From Paludibacteraceae bacterium (GTDB lineage: Bacteria > Bacteroidota > Bacteroidia > Bacteroidales > Paludibacteraceae): a DNA stretch of 64,000 bases. The notes beneath the pieces were generated by a model that was given only the letters and a program-made list of their open reading frames with translations, was not told the DNA's origin and did no database searches. This document shows, one piece after another, positions 45,680 to 55,884 of the stretch. The translations under genes were made by a program, and so were the position numbers. Each line of letters opens with the position of its first letter. The first letter of the stretch is position 1. The stretch lies in the NCBI GenBank assembly GCA_017503075.1, contig JAFVTU010000009.1, positions 62,001 through 126,000 of the forward strand, read 5' to 3'.

Positions 45680-48349
45680 ATGAAAAAAATCTTTTTGCTT
45701 CTCTTCTTGTTGGCTGCGGTATGTGGCAGCACGAGTATTTATGCGCAAACAGTAGAAGAAATCGAATTTGAAATAACCAACAAAGAGGTGCAAGGTACTG
45801 GTCGATATGCCAACCTTGTATTATATGGTCAGCACGACACATATGGTAAGATTACCATTTATCTCAACGAATACAATGGTAGCTACAAAACATACGAGGT
45901 ATATTATGCCACCCTCGGTAAACTCAATCTTACTGGCTCTGCCCAATGGAGTAAGGATGGCAATGTGGAGATATTAGATGCCAACCTCTCTACCGCACCA
46001 TTCGACAAAGAACCTACGGCAGAAGACCAGGTGTTTCACATCATTGGCACCTACACACCACAAGAGATTGTCACACTCAACTTCTCTGGCTTCAGCCAAT
46101 TTGGCTATGACAGCAATTACAAAGATTGGTTTATGCGCATGGAAGGTACCGACCCTGGTAAACCTGAATATGGCTACAGACTAGAGCTTGCCTACTACGC
46201 CCCTGCTAACAATGGCTTCGGCACCTTTACCACTGCCAACAATGACATCAACATGGCAGATACACATCTCCAAACACCTTCGGGATACGTGATGTTTGAT
46301 AGTGTGACACTCACTGTGGAGCAGAAAAAAGTGAGCGACAACCTCACTCAAACCATTGCCAATGCCACACTATTAGGCGAGGATGGCGTAACCTATATCG
46401 TTACTTGTGTCCACAATAGCATCACACCTACACAGCAAATCACAGCGGAAATTACCAATGCCACTTTATCTCGCAACGAGGATTCTTTCACACTAGAAGG
46501 TACTAATAGCGGTATGGAGGCCTCTGTAACTATCAATAGCAGCAAGTTGGTGGGTAAATACACAATGAAGCATTTTGATTTGCAGCAAACGCATTTTATT
46601 TACAACCAACAGAAATTGGATATTCTATCCATTCAAGCAGAAGTGGCCACCGAACTCAAGAACAATAATCTGGCATGTATCGCCAATGTGGCTCTTCTCA
46701 CGCGCGATACTATATTATATGTCATCAAAATGACACATACTTTCCCTGCACCCACCGACTCTGTAGAACTTAAAGCCACCAACCTCATTATCAATGATGC
46801 GTTGTCAGAGGAATTGGGTGTAGTCAGCTTCGATGCCAAGAACGACCAATACATCCTTTCTGGTGCATGGATGGCTACCCAAGCAGAAGAAGGAACCTAC
46901 TCCAAAGAGGATGTCACCATCGAATTGCAAGATGTACAAAACAATACAACTATCCATTCCTTAGATGCTACGTTGCATGTGAAGATGGATCATTCTGCCC
47001 ATTGGACGATCACGGGTACGATGCGTGGCGACGATAATGTGGTATATAATCTAAATCTATCGTATGTCGTGCCAACGCCTCAAGATACGGTGATGGTACG
47101 CTTCAATCACTCAGCCATTGCCACTTTCACCCCTGATATGAACAATGACCTGCTCTTCGAGAACAAAGATGAGCACTATTATGCTTCTATCAATATTCGC
47201 GGCGTGGAGATGGGTAGCGCGTTCTCCTTGCAAGATGTGGATAGAGATTATTGTGGTGTGAAAGACTCTATTACAGGTAAATACACCGAATTGGCAGACA
47301 TCAATGGTCGTATCTTCCAACTTGGTGATACCACCATTATGCAAGCTGAGCTCATCAGCATGGATGCTACGCTCTATGACATAGAGTTGTGGTATGTAGT
47401 GCCTACACCTATTGACACCGTTACGCTCTCTTTCCCAGTAGAGTTTGGAGACCTGCGCAACGAAGAAGGCTATTACCAACTATATGGCCCATCATTGGAT
47501 ACAACCTATATTGTGGCATTCAGCCCGCTCTCTGAAGATATTGAAGGCACTTTTGTCTATGACGGTATGTTTGGCAAGTTCGGCGCTGAAGGTGGACGCA
47601 TGGAAATGGAGTACCGCAATACCTATATTGCCAAGATGGAGGGTGACTATGTGACCGCTATCATGCCACTGGAGAAGGGCAAAATGACCGTCACCATGGA
47701 TCAGGATGGCAATATTACTGCCGTGGCGGAAGCCATTTGTGCAGATAGCGTCTATTATCATATCACCATGACCGCTCACTACGAGCGCGAATACCTGCGT
47801 GGCGATATGCCTTTCGGCTCAATAGAGCGAACATATACGGCTAACGATATTCTGTCCACCATGGATAAATCCGAAGAGGAAGGATGGATATACCTTGCTG
47901 TCGGAGCAGCCGACCAGTCTGACCTCATGGCGATGCACTTCTTTGTGGACTCTACCGATGCGGATATCCTTATCCCTGAAGGCGAGTACAAAATCAACAA
48001 GTCCTTCCGTCCTGGTACCGTACTCGGCAATGCTGGACCTGATGACCAAAACCAAATATCTACTCCTTTCTATGCAACTGTTGATAATCTAGGTTATTTG
48101 ACCAATATCTATATGTGGGTAAAAGGTACAGTGACTGTGGCAAAGAAAGACGGTAAACTTTATCTCGAAGTCAATGCTCTCAACTCTTACGATGTGCCCG
48201 TACATATTATTTACGATGGCTCTATATCAACTGCACTCCCCAATATCCAATATCCAGTATCCAATACCCATAAAATCATCCGCAATGGTCAACTGATTAT
48301 CCTCAAAGATGGTGCCGAGTACAATGCACAAGGCATGAAATTGCAATAA
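45680..48349 (+). CDS. Exported multi-module beta protein with C-terminal sorting-like tail
   Basis: 889 residues with a signal peptide (1-22). The mature part consists of about seven modules of 90-120 residues. Each ends in a recurring phrase of the type Y-x-I-x-M/L-x-Y-x-x-P-x-P-x-D-T/S-V, for example YVVPTPQDTVMV and YVVPTPIDTVTL. The last residues are IIRNGQLIILKDGAEYNAQG and a short end, the tail shared with its neighbours. No enzymatic motif was found. It is probably a surface or outer-membrane-anchored adhesin or scaffold. The next gene, 34 bp downstream, is a paralogue with the same design. Confidence 0.72.
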   Translation: MKKIFLLLFLLAAVCGSTSIYAQTVEEIEFEITNKEVQGTGRYANLVLYGQHDTYGKITIYLNEYNGSYKTYEVYYATLGKLNLTGSAQWSKDGNVEILDANLSTAPFDKEPTAEDQVFHIIGTYTPQEIVTLNFSGFSQFGYDSNYKDWFMRMEGTDPGKPEYGYRLELAYYAPANNGFGTFTTANNDINMADTHLQTPSGYVMFDSVTLTVEQKKVSDNLTQTIANATLLGEDGVTYIVTCVHNSITPTQQITAEITNATLSRNEDSFTLEGTNSGMEASVTINSSKLVGKYTMKHFDLQQTHFIYNQQKLDILSIQAEVATELKNNNLACIANVALLTRDTILYVIKMTHTFPAPTDSVELKATNLIINDALSEELGVVSFDAKNDQYILSGAWMATQAEEGTYSKEDVTIELQDVQNNTTIHSLDATLHVKMDHSAHWTITGTMRGDDNVVYNLNLSYVVPTPQDTVMVRFNHSAIATFTPDMNNDLLFENKDEHYYASINIRGVEMGSAFSLQDVDRDYCGVKDSITGKYTELADINGRIFQLGDTTIMQAELISMDATLYDIELWYVVPTPIDTVTLSFPVEFGDLRNEEGYYQLYGPSLDTTYIVAFSPLSEDIEGTFVYDGMFGKFGAEGGRMEMEYRNTYIAKMEGDYVTAIMPLEKGKMTVTMDQDGNITAVAEAICADSVYYHITMTAHYEREYLRGDMPFGSIERTYTANDILSTMDKSEEEGWIYLAVGAADQSDLMAMHFFVDSTDADILIPEGEYKINKSFRPGTVLGNAGPDDQNQISTPFYATVDNLGYLTNIYMWVKGTVTVAKKDGKLYLEVNALNSYDVPVHIIYDGSISTALPNIQYPVSNTHKIIRNGQLIILKDGAEYNAQGMKLQ

Positions 48350-48383
48350 ACGATACAATAAACCATAATTAAATTTTTTAACA

Positions 48384-50939
48384 ATGAAACGTTTTTTCAC
48401 ATTTTTCATGGTGGCTGCCATATCTCTGACAGCAGTTGCACAAGCAACATGGACCACCAAACCACAAGCCCTAAAGTCGCTGATGGCTACAGAGCGCTTG
48501 AGCAACACTATCAAGGCGCTCCAACAACCAGAACCTCAGCAGGCTACACTTGCAGATGAACCTACATGGATCCAACATGACACGACTGAAGTCATCTTTA
48601 GATCATTCTACGATGATCCTATCTACTATCCAATAGAAGTGGGACGTGGTGGCGATACAGTAGGAGGCGATTGGTATATCACACTTCACAACGACCGCTA
48701 TCAATTCATCTTTGACATCTATGGTGCGTCTCCTGAAACCCCTGCAGGTACTTATACCAAGGAAGACCTCGATGAATGGTACTCTTGGTGTATGTTCCCA
48801 GAAGCAAATGGCAAAACCCACTACTACAAAACTTGTGAACTGACAATCCAAGAGGAGAAACTAAGTGAAAGCCTTATTAAATTTACCTTGGATGCCGTTA
48901 TGCTGGTTACCAAAGGTATTGGTGGCGAAGAGTATGGTTACTTCAAGGTGCACGCAGAGCATACTATCATCCGACCACTAGTCAAATACGATGTGGCTAT
49001 CTTAAATTGTGTGGTAACTCCAGAAGAAGACCGTGTGCGTATTGCTGGTAAGAACGACACCATGGATGTGGACTTGACCTTCTTCACCGAGACAGGTGTT
49101 GTTGGCTATTATAGCCACAAAATCATGGATACCGAAAATGCCAAACTGGTGCATCGTGGTGTACCTTACGAGATTATGGATCTTGAGGGTGTTATCTACA
49201 GCTCACCTAATAAGGCGGGGGGTGTTTCCTATGTATTCATGTTCGAGGCGTTGACTACTGACGCTAGCTTCTACAATGTCGCTATGGAGGCACCTATTGT
49301 GCCTACAGATACAGTAGAATTTACATGCAACAACATGCTCATTGACGATAGTTATGGCATGTCCGATGCCACTATCCTCATCACTGCTAGCAATGCCTAC
49401 TATGAGATCATGGCGGGATACAATGCCAACCGAATCACATCTCCTGCTACCTACGCTGGCGACCAAGCCTATATGTATCTCACAGACCGCAAAACGGGTA
49501 AAGAGATTACCTCTATGGTATGTTCTATCAAGGTTGCTGGCAATTCACTCCAGGGATACCAAGTGGAAATCGAAATGCTCGGTACCGATCACAAATACTA
49601 TATCATGCACCTCATTTATGGCGTAGAAGAGGCAAGATCACTTGACCTCAATTTCACCAATTCGGCTAAATCCTATTTCTATATTGATCCACTCGGCTCA
49701 AAGGAGGTACAACTAGCCAATTACAATGGCGAGTATTCGGTAGCATTTGATATCTTCAAAATCGACCAAGTAATAGAAATGGGTGGCGACTTCGAGCGCA
49801 TCAATTTGGGTATGGAACAAACATTCATCACCCACCACACGAAAGATGCGAATGGTCTGCCTGAGGATATCGCTGTAGATTTTGCAGAAGTATCAGGTAA
49901 TGTTTTCCAACGCAACGACACCACCTTCCTCACCGCTTCCGTACTCGGTTTCGACTCATGCCGATACAACATCTCCATGTTCTACGCTGTACCTGTTCCT
50001 ACTAAGACCGTTACTTGTACCTTCGATGGACTCGCCAACGAAGAAGCAGTAGAGTTTATCAACTCCTTGTCTAGTGGCATCTTCATCCTTGATGGTATGA
50101 GTGAAGATGGTTTGTTAACGGCAAAAGTCAATGTAGAGCGTATCAAAAATGGTAGCGTCGAAGGTACTTTCTACAACGATGGTAAGTTCGACCACAACGA
50201 CTTCTATGCCATTGATACATATGTCCGAGAGTGGAATCCAACTACTAATAAAGACGATGAGTTCTCCGTACAAAAGGGTACAATGACCGTCACTGTAGAT
50301 AATGGTATCCTCACTGCGGTAGCATCATTTATTTGTGACAATGCAGTGCAATATGACCTGACATACAAGACTAAATTTGTCCGTGAACCTATTCCATTTG
50401 ATACAGAAGAGGGAGAAATGGATTATACCTTCCCTACAGATGCAGAAGTTATTGTGACAGATTTTATAGAAGGATATGGTATGATCCAATTGATTATTGC
50501 CGATAAATCTTATGCCGTGGACTTCTATGTTAATGCTGACGCTATGGACCCTGTCATCGGTGTACCTGCTGGCGTATATCCTATAGATGGTTCATTTGAG
50601 TCAGGTACAGTGCTAGCTTGCAAAGGTATTCTCCCTGATGGTCCTGCACAATCATACTTCTGCGGCTTGGATGCTGAGGGATACCTTGATCCACTGCAAT
50701 TATATTGCCTCGTAGATGGTACTGTAATAGTTGAGAATATCAATGGCAAACTCAAAGTAGAGGTAGATGCAGTCAACTCATACGATGTACCTGTCGTTCT
50801 GCGTTACAATGCAGCTGCTACTGCTCTAGAGGATATCACGACCGAACAGGTGGGTACACAAAAGCGTCTCCTCAACGGTCAACTTCTCATTATCCGCAAC
50901 GGAGAAACCTACAACGCCAACGGCGCACTTGTAAAATAA
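48384..50939 (+). CDS. Paralogous exported multi-module beta protein
   Basis: 851 residues with a signal peptide (1-19). It repeats the module pattern of the preceding gene (modules starting TVEFTCNNMLID, SLDLNFTNSAKSY, TVTCTFDGLANE). The two also share the terminal domain containing LKVEVDAVNSYDVPVVLRYN against LYLEVNALNSYDVPVHIIYD. The final tail is LLNGQLLIIRNGETYNANG and a few residues. Function unknown. A tandem duplication of the neighbouring gene followed by divergence is the simplest origin. It is cotranscribed with it and ended by the hairpin at 50990-51023. Confidence 0.72.
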   Translation: MKRFFTFFMVAAISLTAVAQATWTTKPQALKSLMATERLSNTIKALQQPEPQQATLADEPTWIQHDTTEVIFRSFYDDPIYYPIEVGRGGDTVGGDWYITLHNDRYQFIFDIYGASPETPAGTYTKEDLDEWYSWCMFPEANGKTHYYKTCELTIQEEKLSESLIKFTLDAVMLVTKGIGGEEYGYFKVHAEHTIIRPLVKYDVAILNCVVTPEEDRVRIAGKNDTMDVDLTFFTETGVVGYYSHKIMDTENAKLVHRGVPYEIMDLEGVIYSSPNKAGGVSYVFMFEALTTDASFYNVAMEAPIVPTDTVEFTCNNMLIDDSYGMSDATILITASNAYYEIMAGYNANRITSPATYAGDQAYMYLTDRKTGKEITSMVCSIKVAGNSLQGYQVEIEMLGTDHKYYIMHLIYGVEEARSLDLNFTNSAKSYFYIDPLGSKEVQLANYNGEYSVAFDIFKIDQVIEMGGDFERINLGMEQTFITHHTKDANGLPEDIAVDFAEVSGNVFQRNDTTFLTASVLGFDSCRYNISMFYAVPVPTKTVTCTFDGLANEEAVEFINSLSSGIFILDGMSEDGLLTAKVNVERIKNGSVEGTFYNDGKFDHNDFYAIDTYVREWNPTTNKDDEFSVQKGTMTVTVDNGILTAVASFICDNAVQYDLTYKTKFVREPIPFDTEEGEMDYTFPTDAEVIVTDFIEGYGMIQLIIADKSYAVDFYVNADAMDPVIGVPAGVYPIDGSFESGTVLACKGILPDGPAQSYFCGLDAEGYLDPLQLYCLVDGTVIVENINGKLKVEVDAVNSYDVPVVLRYNAAATALEDITTEQVGTQKRLLNGQLLIIRNGETYNANGALVK

Positions 50940-50942
50940 TCC

Positions 50943-50981
50943 AATCGATCTAGATCATCTAGTCTCTCTAGTCTCTCTAGA
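50943..50981. repeat. 9-bp tandem repeat (CTAGTCTCT)
   Basis: ctagatcat, ctagtctct, ctagtctct, ctag in succession, directly before the terminator. Confidence 0.6.
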
Positions 50982-50989
50982 CCCCATAA

Positions 50990-51023
50990 AAATAGCGTGG
51001 CTCATTTTTGAACCACGCTATTT
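50990..51023. terminator. Bidirectional terminator between convergent genes
   Basis: AAATAGCGTGG (50990-51000) and CCACGCTATTT (51013-51023) form a perfect 11-bp stem. It serves the plus-strand paralogue and the minus-strand Omp28 gene. Confidence 0.8.
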
Positions 51024-51067
51024 CTTATCTCTCGCCTTTACACCTTACACTCTCGCCTTTTCCCATT

Positions 51068-51108
51068 AGGCGGAACGCCGTCCATTATCCAATAGCCCAC
51101 AGGGCGTC
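51068..51108. repeat. Two mini-hairpin units (stem-NNN-stem-GTCC)
   Basis: GGCG-GAA-CGCC (51068-51078) then GTCC, and GCCC-ACA-GGGC (51094-51104) then GTCC. They are members of the family described at 52514-52583. The second unit reaches the end of the Omp28 gene. Confidence 0.7.
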
Positions 51109-52485
51109 CTATAACCTATACCCCATCACATCATATACTTGACCATCCTTGATAATCAGCAGTCGTCTCTCGCGCAATTCTTTCCTAATTGTTGCAGCAC
51201 CGCCCACTACATCCTCCACTCCTGTTGCCGCTGGCGAAAAATCATACACCGCCGTCGCGGTTACCGTCGTGCCGTTGTATGTCGTGAAGGTCAGTGATAC
51301 ATTGCCATTCTCATCCAGCACCATCTCACCCTTGCTCATACGCCACATATGTATTGGAGTCACAATACCCTTCTTCAAATCTGTGGACAGCGCATACACC
51401 AATCGCGAACCTCCCAATGTCTCCTCCTCATCCACTCGATAACCCGCTGTGATAGTGCCATCCTCGTTGCCCTCTTGAATAGGGTAGGTACCAGACATTA
51501 GCACGCTATCTGCGGTATTGACATACACATATCCTACTTGTTTGCAGACGCCTTTATAACTAGACATCGTTTTATTAGATACCATCTGAACTTCCAATAC
51601 ATCATCCTTCAACTTCGTCACGAGTACACTATCAAAACTGATACTTGTGCTAGGTCCTTTGGCTTCGGTGATACCATACGGACCATACTGCTCGCCGCCT
51701 TCTGTACCTGCTACCACAGCCACCTGCTCTGCGTTGATAATTGGCTGTTTTTCTAGCGGTGTCAGATATGCCACCACACAACAATTCTCTGCTACCCAAT
51801 CCTTATCCATCGTGTAAGTTGTCGAATAACTATATGCTTGATTCTCCACCTTTACCGTATCACCAAAAGTGCCATTCACAAAGTCGCGAACCACACGAGG
51901 ATGCATATATTCTAACCAATTGGCCTTTTTCCATGAGGTAATCTGATCTGCCTGCTTACCCACTAGTCGATTCTCCTTAATTAATATAGTGAGCAGATAT
52001 GCTGTTCTATCTACATTAGCCACCTGCCCACTCACCGTTATAGCCAATTGGCGGGTCTTATTGTTATATGTATGCTCTATCTCTACCGATGCCTCGGCCA
52101 CTGTATCACCTTCTGCCACTCGTCCTTCAGCTACCCATGTCGCCAAATCTGTTGCTGCACGAACTTCCAACCTTCCACTTTGTTCTGTGCGATTAAATAC
52201 CACACTTGGTACATTATAAATCCCCATAAAGTTCTTCGCTAGTTCATCGTTTTCAGGGAGTGTATATTCATCTGTGCCATATATAGCATGATAACTTACC
52301 CAGATGTAGGGGGTGGTCTGTTGATTCAAGTATGCTACTATATTTTGCATACCCATCGGACATTCATAGCAATTCGCACTTGTAAAGTGTTCTAGCAAGA
52401 ACGTACGAGGAAAAGATGTCGGCACTTGTTGTGCCGACATTCCCATTGCTGCTAGTAGCAGCAAGTATATCAATATTCTTTTCAT
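51109..52485 (-). CDS. Omp28-family outer membrane protein with sorting-like tail
   Basis: 458 residues with a signal peptide (1-18). The family opening FLLEHFTSANCYECPMGMQN has a CxxC pair (C39, C42) in a thioredoxin-like fold, as in Omp28 of Porphyromonas and relatives, and is followed by VPSVVFNRT with the cis-proline. The C-terminus LRERRLLIIKDGQVYDVMG is the same kind of tail as in the three large proteins to the left. It is the last of seven collinear minus-strand genes. The exact role is unknown. Confidence 0.85.
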   Translation of the reverse strand: MKRILIYLLLLAAMGMSAQQVPTSFPRTFLLEHFTSANCYECPMGMQNIVAYLNQQTTPYIWVSYHAIYGTDEYTLPENDELAKNFMGIYNVPSVVFNRTEQSGRLEVRAATDLATWVAEGRVAEGDTVAEASVEIEHTYNNKTRQLAITVSGQVANVDRTAYLLTILIKENRLVGKQADQITSWKKANWLEYMHPRVVRDFVNGTFGDTVKVENQAYSYSTTYTMDKDWVAENCCVVAYLTPLEKQPIINAEQVAVVAGTEGGEQYGPYGITEAKGPSTSISFDSVLVTKLKDDVLEVQMVSNKTMSSYKGVCKQVGYVYVNTADSVLMSGTYPIQEGNEDGTITAGYRVDEEETLGGSRLVYALSTDLKKGIVTPIHMWRMSKGEMVLDENGNVSLTFTTYNGTTVTATAVYDFSPAATGVEDVVGGAATIRKELRERRLLIIKDGQVYDVMGYRL

Positions 52486-52513
52486 TATCGCCTTTAACCT
52501 ATAACCTATAGCC

Positions 52514-52583
52514 CGCAGAGCGTCCTATAGCCTCAAAGAGGCGTCCAATAGGGCTTTGCCCGTTCCATAGCCTCAAAGAAGGC
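52514..52583. repeat. Array of four mini-hairpins with different stems
   Basis: CGC-AGA-GCG-TCC (52514-52525), GCCTC-AAA-GAGGC-GTCC (52530-52546), GGGC-TTT-GCCC-GTTCC (52551-52566), GCCT-n6-AGGC-ATCC (52570-52587 region). Each is preceded by ATAG or AATA and followed by TATA/AATA-like bases, with about 20 bp between units. Stems differ, but each is self-complementary. Confidence 0.75.
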
Positions 52584-52586
52584 ATC

Positions 52587-54575
52587 CTATAGGTACAATA
52601 TTGCTGCGGATTGAGGTGCTACGCGCACGGTCTTCTCCGCTATGCGCTCACCATAGTATGGGCACTTCCCATCCACGCACGCAAAGCGGAACTCACCTTC
52701 TGGTAATGCCACTTGCGCAGTTTTGGTCTGACCGTTAAGCACTACTACAATACTCTTCCAACTATCACCCACTGCCTCTCCATTCAGCACATATGCTACT
52801 ACACCATCTTCTACAGGTAAGAAATGCATATGCTCACGCACCAAATCAGCATCTCCCATGTGGAATGCTGGGTGTGCCTTGCGTAGCGCTATCAAACCTT
52901 GATAGTAACGGAAGAGGTCCATATTCTCTGCCTTCAGCGACCAGTCAATCGCATTAATCTCATCTGGACTGCAATAACTATTATGAACACCTTTCTTATC
53001 GCGCGCAATCTCCTCGCCACACCAGAGGAATGGCATACCTTGTGAGGTCAATACTGCTGTTTGTGCCAATTTGCTCAGCTTTTGCAACTCGCCTGGACGA
53101 AGACGTTTGTTCGCTTTTAGGCGGTCGGTGAGCATCATATCATCGTGGCATGATACGTAACTGATACATTGAGTAGGTTGGCTAGTCCATGCTTGCTTAG
53201 AGTAGTTCACTTGCTCCATATCCACCTCAGGATGGTTAATGCAACCCACCAAACCAAACTTAATACTCTCCTCATGTCCTTTCTCGCCAATGAGGAACGC
53301 ACCCTTGTTGTTATCGGAGAACGGACCACGTAGTGCATCGCGCATATCATCGCAGAAAGCACCAATATTAGGCAACTTCTGCATATTGGCCTTCATACAC
53401 AGCGAATCGCCGTTGTAAAGTGGCGCACCTGCAGCCCAACCCTCGCCATAGAGCAACAAGCTTGGGTCAATACTATCCATCATCGCGCGTACTTGGTTCA
53501 TAGTCTCCACATCGTGAATACCCATCAAGTCAAAGCGGAATCCGTCCATATGATACTCTTCAATCCAATAGCGACAAGACTCAATGATAAATTTACGCAT
53601 CATCGCACGTTCACTGGCAGTCTCATTGCCGCAGCCAGAAGCGTTACCTAGTTCGCCGTTCTCCGTCAAGCGGTAGAAGTAATCAGGGCAGGTCTGCGTA
53701 AAATTGCTATTCTCCACATTGAACGTATGGTTGTATACCACGTCCATAATCACGCGGATACCTGCCTTATGCAATGCTTGAATCATCTGCTTCATCTCGC
53801 GAATACGAGTAGCAGGATCATATGGATTGGTGCTATAGCCACCATCAGGAGCGTTGTAGTTCACTGGGTCATAACCCCAGTTGTATTTATTATCGCTCAA
53901 ACGAGTTTCATCCACTGATCCGTAGTCATACGATGGCAATATCTGTACATGAGTCACACCCAGCTCTACCAAATGGTCTATACCTGTAGCCAAACCCTCA
54001 GCGGTCTTGGTGCCATGTTCGGTCCAACCGATAAACTTACCTTTGTTCTTTACACCTGAAGTCTCATGGATAGTCATATCGCGGTGGTGCATCTCGTAGA
54101 TAATCGCATCTTTCGCACCGCCAAAAGCAGGACGCACATCTTCAGCCCAACCTTCTGGATTGGTACTAGCGAGGTCAATCACCGCTCCACGACGACCATT
54201 CACACCCACTGCCTTTGCAAAGATACCTGGAGTCTCGTGCAATGTCCAACGCGAACTAGGTTCTACTACCTTAAAGGTATAGAACTGACCATTCAAGTCG
54301 CCTTTTACCGTCTTTACCCAACTGCCATCTTTCTGACGACACATACGGAGTGTTTGCAATGGGGCTACTGTAGCAGCATCCGCATACAAATTCAGATAAA
54401 CCGTATCTGCATTAGGGCTCCATACAGAGAATGTGGTTTGCTCTGGCGAATACATCATCTCGTCCAACGAACCTTGTTTCACTGGATACTTATCCACATT
54501 TTCATAATGTGGCTTCTTTGCGCAGCAACCTGCTAATGTTGCTACCATAGTCATCATAATCAGTACTTTTTTCAT
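52587..54575 (-). CDS. pulA: Type I pullulanase, lipoprotein
   Basis: 662-residue GH13 debranching enzyme acting on alpha-1,6 bonds of pullulan, starch or glycogen. Lipobox L-A-G-C near residue 18 indicates a lipoprotein. A CBM48-like N-terminal domain (TTFSVWSPNADTVYLNLY) precedes the type I signature YNWGYDP. The catalytic nucleophile is in GFRFDLMGIHD, the acid is in LLYGEGWAAG, and the third carboxylate is in VSCHDDMML. ATG at 54575 gives the shortest signal peptide with a standard start. The gene follows clpX by 15 bp, an unusual neighbour. Confidence 0.93.
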   Translation of the reverse strand: MKKVLIMMTMVATLAGCCAKKPHYENVDKYPVKQGSLDEMMYSPEQTTFSVWSPNADTVYLNLYADAATVAPLQTLRMCRQKDGSWVKTVKGDLNGQFYTFKVVEPSSRWTLHETPGIFAKAVGVNGRRGAVIDLASTNPEGWAEDVRPAFGGAKDAIIYEMHHRDMTIHETSGVKNKGKFIGWTEHGTKTAEGLATGIDHLVELGVTHVQILPSYDYGSVDETRLSDNKYNWGYDPVNYNAPDGGYSTNPYDPATRIREMKQMIQALHKAGIRVIMDVVYNHTFNVENSNFTQTCPDYFYRLTENGELGNASGCGNETASERAMMRKFIIESCRYWIEEYHMDGFRFDLMGIHDVETMNQVRAMMDSIDPSLLLYGEGWAAGAPLYNGDSLCMKANMQKLPNIGAFCDDMRDALRGPFSDNNKGAFLIGEKGHEESIKFGLVGCINHPEVDMEQVNYSKQAWTSQPTQCISYVSCHDDMMLTDRLKANKRLRPGELQKLSKLAQTAVLTSQGMPFLWCGEEIARDKKGVHNSYCSPDEINAIDWSLKAENMDLFRYYQGLIALRKAHPAFHMGDADLVREHMHFLPVEDGVVAYVLNGEAVGDSWKSIVVVLNGQTKTAQVALPEGEFRFACVDGKCPYYGERIAEKTVRVAPQSAAILYL

Positions 54576-54590
54576 ATCATTCAAAAATTC

Positions 54591-55838
54591 TTAATTCTTC
54601 ATTCTTAATTGATAGAGGTCGGCTTTCTCTATTCGCTCTTGTGCATACGCTTTGGTCACTTCAAAACTCTTCTTTCGGCTTTTCGATGACGGCAGGTCAA
54701 ACATCACATCCATCATCACCGTCTCCATCATTCCGCGCAGTCCACGAGCTCCTAGTTTGTTTTCCAAAGCTTTGTCCACCACGTAGTCCAGCATATCATC
54801 TGCAAAACTCAGTTGATAGCCATCCATCTCAAGCAGTTTCTTGTATTGCTTTACAATGGCATTATTGGGTTCCGTGAGGATATTGCGCAGTGCCTCTTTG
54901 TCCAATGGACGCAGGTAGGTCAAGATAGGCAGACGACCGATAATCTCAGGTATCAATCCAAACGACTTCAAGTCCTGTGGGGCTACATATTGCAGCAGAT
55001 TATCTTTGTCAATCTTTTGTGCCTTCTTCTGTGCATCAAAGCCCACCACTTGCGTATTCATACGCTGTGCTATCTTGCGTTCGATACCGTCAAACGCACC
55101 ACCGCAGATAAACAATATATTGCGTGTATCCACATGGATAAACTCTTGCTCAGGGTGTTTGCGTCCGCCTTGAGGAGGTACATTCACCACCGAACCTTCG
55201 AGTAGTTTCAATAAGCCCTGTTGCACACCTTCGCCCGACACATCACGCGTGATACTTGGGTTCTCGCTCTTACGGGCTATCTTGTCTATCTCATCAATAA
55301 ACACGATTCCGCGTTGCGCTTTCTGCAAGTCATAGTCCGCATCTTGCAGCAGGCGAACCAATAGCGACTCCACATCCTCACCCACATATCCAGCTTCGGT
55401 CAGCGCAGTCGCATCCACGATGGCAAAAGGCACTTTCAGCAGTTTGGCAATCGTGCGAGCAAGCAATGTCTTGCCCGTACCCGTAGAGCCCACCAACAGA
55501 ATATTGCTTTTTTCAATCTCCACACCATTATCATCTTTGGGCTGAAGCACACGCTTGTAGTGGTTATATACCGCCACAGAAAGGTACCGTTTGGCTTCAT
55601 CCTGACCAATTACGTATTGGTCAAGAAAGGCCTTAATCTCTGCAGGTTTAGGTAGGGTCGATAATTCTAGTCCTTCTATTTCTGGATTCTGTGCTTTCTG
55701 CACCTGCATCTCCATAATCATCTTATGTCCTGCCTCGATACACTCGTGGCAGATATACACGCCTGGAATATCTGCGCGAAACAAATCCTTCATCTCGCGC
55801 CCGCAGAACGCACACTTCTCTTGTTTCTTTGTTCCCAT
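54591..55838 (-). CDS. clpX: ATP-dependent Clp protease ATP-binding subunit ClpX
   Basis: 415-residue AAA+ unfoldase that feeds ClpP. The C4 zinc-binding domain is CAFCGR...CHEC (residues 10-37). Walker A is GSTGTGKT, Walker [12 protein letters not shown], the pore loop GYVGEDVES, and the IGF-type loop region near IGRLP has standard spacing. It lies 46 bp after clpP, with which it forms ClpXP. Confidence 0.97.
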   Translation of the reverse strand: MGTKKQEKCAFCGREMKDLFRADIPGVYICHECIEAGHKMIMEMQVQKAQNPEIEGLELSTLPKPAEIKAFLDQYVIGQDEAKRYLSVAVYNHYKRVLQPKDDNGVEIEKSNILLVGSTGTGKTLLARTIAKLLKVPFAIVDATALTEAGYVGEDVESLLVRLLQDADYDLQKAQRGIVFIDEIDKIARKSENPSITRDVSGEGVQQGLLKLLEGSVVNVPPQGGRKHPEQEFIHVDTRNILFICGGAFDGIERKIAQRMNTQVVGFDAQKKAQKIDKDNLLQYVAPQDLKSFGLIPEIIGRLPILTYLRPLDKEALRNILTEPNNAIVKQYKKLLEMDGYQLSFADDMLDYVVDKALENKLGARGLRGMMETVMMDVMFDLPSSKSRKKSFEVTKAYAQERIEKADLYQLRMKN

Positions 55839-55851
55839 TCTCTCTAATCTC

Positions 55852-55884
55852 TAAACACTAAACAGTAGCGAAGCGTCCTCTAAA
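55852..55884. repeat. Interspersed repeat, copy of 45549-45582
   Basis: aacactaaacagtagcgaagcgtcc then tctaaac, in the clpP-clpX spacer. It differs from the other copy by one base in the shared core. Confidence 0.7.

Noticed and set aside
54484..54494. TTATCCACA exact DnaA box
   Set aside because: A single copy inside the pullulanase coding sequence with no cluster.
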